Shown here one piece after another: positions 16,535 to 24,176 of a DNA stretch of 33,097 nucleotides. The notes below the pieces were generated by a model that was not told the DNA's origin, made no database searches, and worked only from the letters and a program-made list of their open reading frames with translations. The stretch spans positions 1 to 33,097 of the forward strand of contig JAKLKU010000036.1 in assembly GCA_023150475.1 (NCBI GenBank). Direction: 5' to 3'. Each line of letters starts with the position of its first letter. The first letter of the stretch is position 1. Made by a program: the position numbers and the translations under genes. Origin of the DNA: Planctomycetota bacterium (GTDB taxonomy: Bacteria > Planctomycetota > UBA1135 > GCA-002686595).

Positions 16535-17714
16535 GCTCGCGTGCGTCGCGGCGCTCGCCGCGGCGGGGTGCAGGAGCGCCGACGCTGCGCGGCGTGCCCC
16601 GGAATCGACGGCAGCGTCGGGTGCGGCGGCAGATAGCCGCGGCGCGACCGGCGAACGCGGCGCGAGCGGCGGCCGCGGCGAGCGAACCGTGCGCATCGAA
16701 CAACCCACGCGTGCATCGGACGCCGAGCACGCCACGCGCGCGTTGCCGCTCGACCGCGAAGCGGGCGTCGTCGCCGGCCGCCGCGTCACTCCGCCGCGCG
16801 GCACGTCGATCGTCGTCGCGGGCGAGCGCTTCGACATCGGCGTGCCCGTGGTGCTCTGGAGCGATCCGGGTGGCTACGACGGCTATCGCGAGACGCCGTT
16901 CTCCGCAGAGGAGCGCGACGCCGCCGGCGACGACGGCGCGCCGGCGAAGAAGCGCTATCGCCCCGGCCGCGCGCCGTGGACCGACGCGTCGGCGCGCGCG
17001 AACGAGCCGCCGCCGGACGAACCCGCGCCGACGCTCGAGCGCGTGCGTGAGCTCGTCGACCAGTTCGTGCTGCACTACGACGTCGCGGGCACGTCGCGGC
17101 GGTGCTTCGAGATCCTGCACGACAAGCGCAACCTGTCGGTGCACTTCCTGCTCGATCTCGACGGCACGCTCTACCAGACGCTCGACCTCCAGGAGACCGC
17201 GTGGCACGCGCGGCAAGCGAATCCGCGCTCGATCGGCGTCGAGATCGCGAACCTCGGCGCGTATCCGCCGGGCGATCGCACGCTCGACCGCGCGTACGTC
17301 GTCGACGCGAACGGTCCGCGTGTCGCGCTCGACGAGCGTGCGACGCTCGCGACGGCCGATTTCGTCGCGCGACCGATCCGTCCGGAGCGCGTGCGCGGTC
17401 TCGCGAACGGCCACGAGCTCGAGATGCACGATCTGACGAGCGAGCAGTACGCGACGCTGGTGCGCCTCGTCGCGGCGCTGCCGACGATCTTCCCGAAGCT
17501 CTCACTCGACGCGCCGCGCGACACCGCGGGCCGCGTGCGCGACGACGCGCTTTCCGACGAGGAGTTCGCGGAGTGGCGCGGCTTGATCGGCCACTTGCAC
17601 GTCACGCGCGACAAGCAGGACCCCGGCCCGGCGTTCGACTGGGACGAGCTGCTCCGTCGAGCCAAGCGCTTGCGCACGCTCGGCGCCGTGCCCGGCGCTT
17701 GCGTGCGAGAGTAG
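16515..17714 (+). CDS. N-acetylmuramoyl-L-alanine amidase-domain lipoprotein
   Basis: Predicted zinc amidase cleaving the bond between N-acetylmuramic acid and L-alanine in peptidoglycan or muropeptides, at a membrane surface. The 399-residue protein starts at a GTG inside the arsS 3' end. It has a lipobox (LAAAGC, Cys19), then a linker with five collagen-like Gly-X-Y triplets (43-57). The Amidase_2/PGRP domain begins near 183: FVLHYDVAG supplies His187, TAWHAR and SIGVEIANLG (230-248) follow, and IGHLHVTRDKQDPGPAFDW gives the C-terminal zinc ligand His and the DPGPxFDW motif. The domain is longer than AmpD because of inserts around 120-165 and 250-300. Co-transcription with arsS is likely from the overlap, although no functional link is obvious. 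Confidence 0.88.
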   Translation: MAARWLELACVAALAAAGCRSADAARRAPESTAASGAAADSRGATGERGASGGRGERTVRIEQPTRASDAEHATRALPLDREAGVVAGRRVTPPRGTSIVVAGERFDIGVPVVLWSDPGGYDGYRETPFSAEERDAAGDDGAPAKKRYRPGRAPWTDASARANEPPPDEPAPTLERVRELVDQFVLHYDVAGTSRRCFEILHDKRNLSVHFLLDLDGTLYQTLDLQETAWHARQANPRSIGVEIANLGAYPPGDRTLDRAYVVDANGPRVALDERATLATADFVARPIRPERVRGLANGHELEMHDLTSEQYATLVRLVAALPTIFPKLSLDAPRDTAGRVRDDALSDEEFAEWRGLIGHLHVTRDKQDPGPAFDWDELLRRAKRLRTLGAVPGACVRE

Positions 17715-17762
17715 GGCGGCGCGCGAGCCAGGCGGCGCGCGTGGCAGGCGGCGCAAGAGTAA
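17715..17762. repeat. Three imperfect 16-bp tandem repeats
   Basis: Directly after the amidase stop are three 16-bp units (17715-17730, 17731-17746, 17747-17762), each beginning GGCGGCGC. The first two differ at three positions (GAGCC against TGGC at the end); the third has diverged. The rest of the gap to 17903 holds nothing else that I can support. Confidence 0.7.
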
Positions 17763-17903
17763 AAACGGACACCGCCTCGCGCGCGCCGCGCTCCCCGTCC
17801 TCCTACCGAACCCTGGCTCGCCTGCGTCGTCGGGCCCATTTACCGCGGTGCGTCGCGGCGTAGGCTCGAAGCTCCACGGCGCGCGTCCGGCGCGCCGCGA
17901 CCG

Positions 17904-19016
17904 ATGCTCCTCCGTCGCTCCGTCGTCGGCAGTTGGCTTGCGTGCGCGCTGCTTGCCGGCGCGTGCCGTTCGCCCGGGGCACCCGGGGCGCCCGGGACAC
18001 CGGGGACGCCAGGGCCGCCAGGGCCGCCCGGTCCGCCGGATTCGACGAGCGAGTCGCAGGACCCGTCCACACCCGCGAGCGTCTCGGCGACCGCCGACGG
18101 CTACGTGTTCGCGCCGGGCGGGCGCGCGTTGGCGCGCTATGAGCGTGGCGCGCGCTCTCTCAAGCCGTACCTCGCGAGTCTCGTCGGCGCGGACGGCGTC
18201 GAGCTCCTGCGCGACGCGCCGCCCGACCACGAGCACCACCACGGACTGATGTTCGCGCTCGGCGTCGACGACGTCGATTTCTGGGGCGAGCGCTACGCGG
18301 ACGTCCCCGGCCGGCAAGTCGAACTCAACGCGGCGACCTTTGGCATCCGCGCCCTCGATCGGGTCGCGAGCGCGGGCTTGGCGCAGACGCTCGCTTGGCT
18401 CGATCCGCGCGACGAGTCGCCGCTGCTCTGCGAGTGGCGCGAACTCGCGCTCGATCTCGCTCCGCGTCAGCCGGAGGACTCGGGCGCTCCGCAGCCGACT
18501 TCCGCGCCCTGGACGTTCACGTGGCGCAGCCGCCTCACCCCCGGCGAGGGACGCGAGCGCGTGCGGTTGTGGGGGAGGCCCTACTTCGGTCTCGGTCTGC
18601 GGCTCGCGGCGCCGTTCGACTGCGTCGCGCGCTTCACGCACTCCGACGCGCAGCCGAGCGAGCTCGTGCGCGGCGACGAGCGGCTGACGAGCGGCCGCTG
18701 GTGCGCGATCTCGGCCGACGTCGCGGGCACGCCGCGCACGCTCGCGCTCTTCGCGAGCCCGACGAATCCGCGTGCGACGCGCTTCTTCACGATGGCCGAG
18801 CCGTTCGCGTACCTCTCGGCGACGCTCGACCTCGCGCGCGAGCCGCTCGAGCTCACGCGCGACACGCCGCTCGAGCTCACCTACGGACTGTGTCTCTGGG
18901 AGCGCGACGTGACGGAACGAGAGCTCGAGGTCCACTACGCCGACTGGGCGGCGCGCAACGCGCGGTTCGGTTTCGGCACAATCGATTTCCTGGAAGCCCT
19001 GGGAGTGCAGCCATGA
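17904..19016 (+). CDS. DUF6807 (PmoA-like) family lipoprotein
   Basis: A 370-residue protein of the DUF6807 family, common in Planctomycetota and often annotated as PmoA family; its activity is unknown. Family marks are LKPYLASLVGADGVELLRDA, then PDHEHHHGLMFALGVDDVDF (the conserved DHxHHxG and VDFW region), FTWRSRL, and the late FFTMAEPFAYLSA segment. The N-terminus has a lipobox (LLAGAC, Cys21). Residues 25-45 directly after it are seven uninterrupted Gly-X-Pro triplets (GAP, GAP, GTP, GTP, GPP, GPP, GPP), a collagen-like spacer not part of the family. The stop overlaps the oxidoreductase start (ATGA, 19013-19016), so both are made together. Pairing with Gfo/Idh/MocA enzymes suggests a role in sugar or sugar-acid turnover (inference). 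Confidence 0.85.
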   Translation: MLLRRSVVGSWLACALLAGACRSPGAPGAPGTPGTPGPPGPPGPPDSTSESQDPSTPASVSATADGYVFAPGGRALARYERGARSLKPYLASLVGADGVELLRDAPPDHEHHHGLMFALGVDDVDFWGERYADVPGRQVELNAATFGIRALDRVASAGLAQTLAWLDPRDESPLLCEWRELALDLAPRQPEDSGAPQPTSAPWTFTWRSRLTPGEGRERVRLWGRPYFGLGLRLAAPFDCVARFTHSDAQPSELVRGDERLTSGRWCAISADVAGTPRTLALFASPTNPRATRFFTMAEPFAYLSATLDLAREPLELTRDTPLELTYGLCLWERDVTERELEVHYADWAARNARFGFGTIDFLEALGVQP

Positions 19017-20419
19017 CCCGAACCGAGTCGAACCCCGCGAACGGAGCGAACTTCACGAGACGCGATCTGCTCGGCGTCGCCGCCGCCGTCGCTGCGACCG
19101 GCTGCGCGGCCGGCAACAAATCGAGCGGCAACGGCGCGAGCGGTCGCGGCGTGCCGATCGCGGCGACGGCGAAGCGCCGGCGCGTGTCGCCGAACGACAA
19201 GCTCCGCGTCGGCATCATCGGCTGCGGGAGCATGGGCGTCGCGAACCTCGACGCGTGCGCGAGCCAAGACGACGTCGTGATCACGGCGCTCTGCGACGTG
19301 TGGGAGGCGCGGCTCGAGCCGCTCGCCGAGCGCTTCAAGGCGACGGCGCGCTGTTATCGCGAGCACGAGGAGCTCTGCGCCGCGGACGACGTCGACTGCG
19401 TGATCGTCGCGTCGCCGCCGCACTGGCACGCGCTGCACGCGATCGACGTCGTGCGCTCCGGCAAGGACCTCTACTTGCAGAAGCCGATGACGCTCTACCC
19501 CGACGAAACGCTCGCCGTGCGCAACGCCGTGCGCAGACACGGCGCGATCTGTCAGGTCGGGACGCAGATCCACGCGACCGAACACTACCGGCGCATGGTC
19601 GAGCTCGTGCGCTCCGGTTACCTCGGCAAGATCGGCGTCGTGCGCGCGTTCAACGTGATGAACCAAGGGCCGGAGGGTCTCGGGCTCGTGCCGGACGCGC
19701 CGCCGCCGGTCGGGCTCGACTGGGAGCGTTGGGTGGGCCCGGCGAAGCACCGCGCCTTCAACGAAGTGATCGTCCGCGACGCGTACCACCACGGCTCGTT
19801 CTGGGATTTCAGCGGCGGTTGGACGCCCGGCATGGCGCCGCACTTGATCGACTTGCCGCACTGGGCGCTCGAACTCGGGGCTCCCAAGGTCACGAACTGC
19901 TCGGGCGGACGTTACGTGCTGCGCGATCTCGGCGACGTGCCCGACGTGCAGGAGATCACGTGGCAGCACCCGGGGCTCACGCTGACTTTCTCGATGTCGA
20001 TGGTCTCGAGCTTCGGTTTCGACTTCGGCCGCGGCACGCGCGATCGGCGGATCGGGATCTACTTCCACGGAGTGAACGGGACGTTGCGCACCAACTACTC
20101 GTCGCACGAAGTGTTCGCCGAAGGCGACTTCCTCGCCGCAACGCCACCGCAAAGCGCGCCGATCCCTCCGTCGCCGGGGCACGAACGCGAGTGGCTCGAC
20201 TGCGTCCGCTCGCGGACGCAACCGAGCTGCAACGCCGACTACCACGCGAACATCGACCTCGCGATCGGGCTCGCGAACCTCTCGTATCGCCTCGGTCGTG
20301 CCGTCGAATTCGACGGCGAGACCGAGACGATCGTCGGCGATGCGGAGGCGCGCAAGCTCGCGCGGCCGGAGTACCGCGCGCCGTGGCGCTTCCCGAAGGA
20401 GTATCTCGTCAGCGCGTGA
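19013..20419 (+). CDS. Gfo/Idh/MocA-family oxidoreductase, exported
   Basis: NAD(P)-dependent sugar oxidoreductase-like enzyme, 468 residues. The N-terminus looks like a twin-arginine signal (FTRRDLLGVAAAVAATGC), which would export the folded cofactor-bound protein; the final Cys31 could also be lipidated. The Rossmann domain has LRVGIIGCGSMGVANL (GxGxxG at 70-75) and SPPHWHALHAIDVVRSGKDL. The conserved E-K-P catalytic-lysine motif is present as QKP (Lys158). The C-terminal domain shows WERWVGPAKHRAF, HHGSFWDFSGGWTPGMAPHL and HEREWLDCVRSRTQPSCNADY, all typical of the secreted planctomycete group. Substrate unknown. It is translationally coupled to the DUF6807 lipoprotein. The last 11 bp overlap the convergent NTF2-like gene. 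Confidence 0.92.
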   Translation: MTRTESNPANGANFTRRDLLGVAAAVAATGCAAGNKSSGNGASGRGVPIAATAKRRRVSPNDKLRVGIIGCGSMGVANLDACASQDDVVITALCDVWEARLEPLAERFKATARCYREHEELCAADDVDCVIVASPPHWHALHAIDVVRSGKDLYLQKPMTLYPDETLAVRNAVRRHGAICQVGTQIHATEHYRRMVELVRSGYLGKIGVVRAFNVMNQGPEGLGLVPDAPPPVGLDWERWVGPAKHRAFNEVIVRDAYHHGSFWDFSGGWTPGMAPHLIDLPHWALELGAPKVTNCSGGRYVLRDLGDVPDVQEITWQHPGLTLTFSMSMVSSFGFDFGRGTRDRRIGIYFHGVNGTLRTNYSSHEVFAEGDFLAATPPQSAPIPPSPGHEREWLDCVRSRTQPSCNADYHANIDLAIGLANLSYRLGRAVEFDGETETIVGDAEARKLARPEYRAPWRFPKEYLVSA

Positions 20420-20948
20420 GCGCGGCGGCAGGGAGGCTCGGCTCCGCGCCGCGCGGGACGAGTTCGTTGACGATCGCCGCGATCCGCCACGCGCCGTCTC
20501 TCTTGACGAGTTGGATCCCGTCGACGCCGAACGTCGGCGGGCGCGGGCTCCCCGTGAGCGCGGCTTCGTAGAGCACCCAGCTCTGCGCGACGTCGCCGTA
20601 CTCGAGCGTGTGCATCTCGACGACGCGCTCGGTGAAGCCGGACTCGACGACGCGCGCCTTTTCGTCGAACGCGACGAAGTCGGCGATCCAACCTTCGAGC
20701 GAGAACGTCGCGAAGCTCGTGCGCGTGTCGCGCAGGACCACGACGGCTTCGGGCAGGAAGAGCTCGCGCACACGAGCCCAATCCTGGAGCGGTCCGCCCG
20801 GCGGGACGCAGACGAGGTCGTAGAGCTCCTGGACGACGCGTTCCGCGTCGGACGCTGCCGGCGGCGCTTCGCGCGCGTGATCGGTCACGCTCGGCGCCGC
20901 ACACGCGCCGAGCACCAGGACGAAGCTCGCGATTCCCGAGCACTTCAT
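20409..20948 (-). CDS. SnoaL/NTF2-like lipoprotein
   Basis: A 179-residue lipoprotein (FVLVLGAC, Cys16). The mature part fits the NTF2/SnoaL-like fold: an opening helix ERVVQELYDLV, a helix and loop around DWARVRELFLPEAVVVLRDT, then strands VEMHTLEYGDVAQSWVLYEA and the closing IQLVKRDGAWRIAAIVNELV. Such domains act as small-ligand binding proteins or isomerases, and no catalytic residue can be assigned here. The start is the ATG at 20948; the upstream purine run AAGGAGC (about 10 bases away) is a good ribosome-binding site. It is convergent with, and overlaps by 11 bp, the Gfo/Idh/MocA gene. Confidence 0.75.
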   Translation of the reverse strand: MKCSGIASFVLVLGACAAPSVTDHAREAPPAASDAERVVQELYDLVCVPPGGPLQDWARVRELFLPEAVVVLRDTRTSFATFSLEGWIADFVAFDEKARVVESGFTERVVEMHTLEYGDVAQSWVLYEAALTGSPRPPTFGVDGIQLVKRDGAWRIAAIVNELVPRGAEPSLPAAALTR

Positions 20949-20984
20949 GCGTTGCTCCTTCCGACTCGATCGTGATCCAGCCCG

Positions 20985-21038
20985 GCGCGCAGGCCGAGGC
21001 TCGCGCGCAGGCCGAGGCTAGCGCGTAAGTCGAGCTCG
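20985..21038. repeat. Three 18-bp tandem repeats upstream of the NTF2-like gene
   Basis: Units at 20985-21002 and 21003-21020 are identical at 17 of 18 bases (GCGCGCAGGCCGAGGCT then C or A). The third (21021-21038, GCGCGTAAGTCGAG...) is degenerate. They sit in the roughly 150-bp gap that contains the promoter of the NTF2-like gene and the 3' end of murQ. The direct-repeat phase of 18 bp is under two helical turns. Confidence 0.75.
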
Positions 21039-21102
21039 CGCGCGCGAGCCGCGGAGCTCCGCCGCGAAGTTACCGCGTTGCGACCGCGCCCCGACCGAGG
21101 CT

Positions 21103-21996
21103 TCACACGTCCCGCAGTCGGCCGCCCACTTCGGCGAGGCGCTTGCGCGCCGCGGGCGCGTCGCACTTCAAGCGGTGCATCGCGATCGCGGTCTTCGCTT
21201 CACCGTCGGCGACGAAGAGCAACTGTTTCGCCTGCTCGTAGCCGAGGCCCGTCAGCTCCACGACGATGCGCGCGCCGCGATCGACGAGTTTCCGATTCGC
21301 GCGCGTGTTGACATCGACCATCAGGTTGCCGTGGACCTTGCCGAGCTTGGTCATCACGAGAGTCGACACGGCGTTCAGCACGAGCTTGGTCGCGGTGCCC
21401 GCCTTGAGGCGCGTGCTGCCGGTCAACACTTCGGGCCCGACCAGCACGCGGATCGACACGTCGGCGACGTCGGGCGCTTGTTCGAACGGCACGCACGCGA
21501 AGAAGACCGTCGCGGCGCCGCGTTGGCGCGCAAAGGCGATCGCGCCGCGCACGTACGGCGTCGTGCCGCCGGCGGTGATGCCGAAGACGACGTCCTTCTC
21601 GCTGAGCCCGCGCGATGCGAGTTCGACCGCCGCCGTCGCCGCGTCGTCCTCGGCGCCTTCGACCGCGTGTGTCAACGCGTCGGGGCCGCCGGCGATCAGC
21701 GCTTGGACCTGTTCGGGATCGCTGTGGAACGTCGGCGGGCATTCGGTCGCGTCGAGCACCGCGAGCCGGCCGCTGGTGCCCGCGCCGACGTAGAAGAGCC
21801 GTCCGCCCGCGGCGAGCTTCTCCGCCACGAGGTCGATCGCTCGCGCAATCGACTCGCGCGCGGCATACAGCGCCCGATGCACGCTGACGTCCTCGCGCTG
21901 GATCAAGTCGAGCGCGTCGAGCGTCGAGAGCCGATCGAGTTCGCGCGACGCCGGGTTCGGCTGCTCGGTCAAGAAGTGTCCACGCGAGTCGGTCAC
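21103..21996 (-). CDS. murQ: N-acetylmuramic acid 6-phosphate etherase
   Basis: MurQ removes the D-lactyl ether from MurNAc-6-phosphate to give GlcNAc-6-phosphate in peptidoglycan recycling, in the cytoplasm. 297 residues, the usual family length. It has the opening TEQPNPASRELDRLSTLDAL, the SIS phosphosugar loop YVGAGTSGRLAVLDATECPP (Glu85 is the equivalent of the catalytic Glu83 of the E. coli enzyme), HAVEGAEDD (Glu116, equivalent to Glu114), GITAGGTTPYVRGA, LTGSTRLKAGTATKLVLNA and the C-terminal TGLGYEQAKQLL. The start is the GTG at 21996: a strong AAGGAGGG site lies 6 bases upstream and the SDR stop overlaps it. No AnmK, MurP or NagA gene is nearby; the amidase lipoprotein at 16515 is the only other peptidoglycan enzyme seen. 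Confidence 0.95.
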   Translation of the reverse strand: MTDSRGHFLTEQPNPASRELDRLSTLDALDLIQREDVSVHRALYAARESIARAIDLVAEKLAAGGRLFYVGAGTSGRLAVLDATECPPTFHSDPEQVQALIAGGPDALTHAVEGAEDDAATAAVELASRGLSEKDVVFGITAGGTTPYVRGAIAFARQRGAATVFFACVPFEQAPDVADVSIRVLVGPEVLTGSTRLKAGTATKLVLNAVSTLVMTKLGKVHGNLMVDVNTRANRKLVDRGARIVVELTGLGYEQAKQLLFVADGEAKTAIAMHRLKCDAPAARKRLAEVGGRLRDV

Positions 21997-22877
21997 GCGC
22001 CGCCCTCCTTGCTCGAGTCGGACGAGCCCCTGCGCGTCGCACCTTCTTCCCACATGCCGCGGCCGAGCGACGCTCCGCCGTCGATCGTGAAACACTCGCC
22101 GTTGACGTAGCTCGAAGCGGGGGAGAGGAGCCACAGACAGTGCGCCGCCATCTCTTCCGCCGTGCCGAAGCGCTTCAACGGGATGCCTGCTTCGATGCGC
22201 GTCCTCATCGCATCGTCGGGCCACAGGTTCGCGTGCGCGCCGCGGCTCTCGAACGGGCCGGGCGCGATCGCGTTGACGCGCACGCCGTAGCGCGCCCATT
22301 CGACGGCGAGCGTGCGCGTCATCGCGAGCACGCCGGCTTTCGCACTCGCGCTGTGCACGACGCCGGGCATGCCGGTCCACGCGTACGTCGCGACGACGTT
22401 GAGGATTTGGCCGCGGCGCGCGTCGAGCATGTGCCGACCGAAGTAGCGCGACGCGTAGAACGTGCCGTCGAGCACGATGCCGAGCACGGCGCGCCACGCG
22501 CGCGACGAGAGACGTTCCGCCGGGCACACGAAGTTGCCGGCAGCGTTGTTGACGAGGATCGTCGGTGCGCCATGTTTCTCGGCGAGCGCGTTCGCCGCGC
22601 GCTCGACTTCGACCGGCTCGCGCAGGTCGAGCGCGAGCGCTTCGCCGCGCCAACCACGAGCCGCGCACTCGTCGAGGAACTCGCGGTGGTGCTCGGGATT
22701 GCGCGAGAGGATCGCGACGCGCGCGCCGAGCGCTGCGAGCCCACGCGAGAGCTCGAGGCCGAGCCCGGTGCCGCCGCCGGTGACCACGGCGAAGTCGCCG
22801 GCGAACGTTTGGACGGCCGACCGTGAGATCGACGGGGCGACGAAAGCGCGGGCGGCGGGCGGGAGCTCGGCGGTCAT
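21993..22877 (-). CDS. SDR-family oxidoreductase, 2,4-dienoyl-CoA reductase-like
   Basis: NAD(P)H-dependent short-chain dehydrogenase of 294 residues. It has the cofactor loop VVTGGGTGLGLE (31-42), SRNPEHH, the NNAAGNF motif (110-116) and the ending ECFTIDGGASLGRGMW. The classical Ser-Tyr-x-x-x-Lys site is replaced by the arrangement of 2,4-dienoyl-CoA reductases: ATYAWTGMPGVVHSASAKAG, with Tyr165 well upstream of Lys180. This points to reduction of dienoyl-CoA in unsaturated fatty-acid beta-oxidation rather than of a sugar or alcohol. An upstream start at 22967 is open but arginine-rich; I chose the ATG at 22877 (MTAELPP). Its stop overlaps the murQ GTG (GTGA), so the two are coupled even though the pathways differ. 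Confidence 0.85.
   Translation of the reverse strand: MTAELPPAARAFVAPSISRSAVQTFAGDFAVVTGGGTGLGLELSRGLAALGARVAILSRNPEHHREFLDECAARGWRGEALALDLREPVEVERAANALAEKHGAPTILVNNAAGNFVCPAERLSSRAWRAVLGIVLDGTFYASRYFGRHMLDARRGQILNVVATYAWTGMPGVVHSASAKAGVLAMTRTLAVEWARYGVRVNAIAPGPFESRGAHANLWPDDAMRTRIEAGIPLKRFGTAEEMAAHCLWLLSPASSYVNGECFTIDGGASLGRGMWEEGATRRGSSDSSKEGGA
22003..22010 (-). promoter_or_regulatory. Strong ribosome-binding site for murQ
   Basis: AAGGAGGG on the minus strand, 6 bases before the murQ GTG and inside the last codons of the SDR gene (encoding the end of SSKEGGA). It fixes the murQ start and is one of the few strong Shine-Dalgarno sites in the window. Confidence 0.8.
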
Positions 22878-23017
22878 GCGAGAGAGCCTGTGCGCGCCAC
22901 CCGCTCGATGCAAGGGCCGCGCGGCGCCGGGCCGAGAGCGTGCGCAGTCTGCGTTCGATGCGCCCACGGGCTACGCGTTCGCGAGGCGCGCGCTACGCCA
23001 CGCGGCGGAGCGGGAGC

Positions 23018-23629
23018 TCACACGTCGCGGCGCACGCCGAGGTACTCGATCTCGAGGCCTTTCGGAGTGCGCAGCTCGCCCGCGCGCGCTTCGACGGCGT
23101 CGTCGATGCGCAGGAGCTCGTCGCCGTTCGCGATCACGCCGACACGCAGCTCGCTGATCGCGGTGCCACCGGCGTCGACCGAGCTCGAGAGCGTCGTCGA
23201 CGTCGTGCCGCCGGCGATCTCGCGCACCAGCGCGATCGCGTCCGAGAAGTCGACGTTCTCGCCGGTGGCACGGAACACGAGCTCGGCCCGGTCGTTCCAG
23301 CGCGCGCCAGGACCGGCGGGCGGCGGCACGCTTTCGCTGTGCTCGTAGTGCCAGCGGCCGGCGGGCAAGTGGTCGATCGCGCGCTCGGCGATCTTGCCGC
23401 CGACGAAGAGCAACGCGAGCAGCGCGAACGCGCCGAACGCGCACAGGCCGAGGCAGCCGAGCACGCCCGCGATCGCGCAGCCGGTGACCCCGGCCGCGGT
23501 TTCACCGGTCTCGCGCCGGTTGAGCAGTCGGATCGCGAAGTAGGCGAGCGCGCCGAGCACGAGCAGCGCGAGCAGGAAGCCGACGCCGAGCACCAGGATG
23601 AACTCGCGGGTGGAGAGCAAACCGACCAT
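23018..23629 (-). CDS. Small membrane protein of unknown function
   Basis: I do not recognise a family. The 203-residue protein starts at the ATG at 23629, preceded by a good AAAGGA site. It has two membrane helices, FILVLGVGFLLALLVLGALA and, after the short charged RLLNRRETGE loop, a second cysteine-containing helix (CAIAGVLGCLGLCAFGAFAL onwards). A soluble domain of about 110 residues follows. That part contains strand-rich sequence (RAELVFRATGENVDFSDAIA, then STTLSSSVDAGGTAISELRV) and likely faces one side of the membrane. It ends in EIEYLGVRRDV. It is divergent from the aldehyde dehydrogenase and sits alone. Confidence 0.65.
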   Translation of the reverse strand: MVGLLSTREFILVLGVGFLLALLVLGALAYFAIRLLNRRETGETAAGVTGCAIAGVLGCLGLCAFGAFALLALLFVGGKIAERAIDHLPAGRWHYEHSESVPPPAGPGARWNDRAELVFRATGENVDFSDAIALVREIAGGTTSTTLSSSVDAGGTAISELRVGVIANGDELLRIDDAVEARAGELRTPKGLEIEYLGVRRDV

Positions 23630-24176
23630 GGGGTGTCCTTTCGAAAGCGGCGCGGATACGCGTTTCGGTTCCGTGCATTCTCGAGCGGGCCGTGCGTGAC
23701 CGAGCGACGAGCGCGAGGTCGCGGCGCGCCGCGGCCGCCTGCTGGAGCGGTACTGCCCCGTTTGCGTGTGCACGAAATCGCGCGCTGGGTGCAACCGGAG
23801 GCGTTGGACGACGTCCATTCAGGAAGCCCCGAAGTGTCCTCGCCGTCGTTGGGCTCTCGGCCGAACCGCGCGGCGAGCCGGGAAGGCGAGTGCCGGCGCT
23901 CGACCGGCATCGCCGTGGCGGCTCGCGTCGTCGTGATCCACGCCGTTCGACGAGCGGGCGTCGAAGTCGCGGGCGGGGAGCGCTCGCCCCGAGCGCCTGC
24001 GCGGACCGCTCGACGTACCCGGTGAAGTCCAGACCCGCGCCGGCGAGGTCTCGAGCGCCGGTTTCGTGACCCAATTCCCGGGCCCAGTTCCGCGGTCAGC
24101 GCGCCGAGGCCGAGCTACCGGCCGCCCGGGGCTCCTCGATAGAGTGTGCGGCTCGACCGACCCCCAGGAACCGCCC
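23630..24176. other. 547-bp divergent intergenic region without a supported gene
   Basis: Separates the small membrane protein gene (minus) from the semialdehyde dehydrogenase gene (plus), so it must hold both promoters. Open frames crossing it are arginine- and alanine-rich with no family resemblance and no ribosome-binding site, and I judge them to be composition artefacts. An AGGAA site lies 7 bases before the ATG at 24177. I see no RNA gene or clear repeat. Confidence 0.6.

Noticed and set aside
13277..16837. A 1186-codon open frame on the minus strand across comM and the arsenosugar genes
   Set aside because: It is arginine/alanine-rich, matches no family, and runs antisense to arsS and CMD and out of frame with comM. 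Long empty frames are expected at this GC content.
23692..24069. 125-codon plus-strand open frame in the large intergenic gap
   Set aside because: Arg/Ala/Ser-rich with no family resemblance, signal or ribosome-binding site; typical of shadow frames here.
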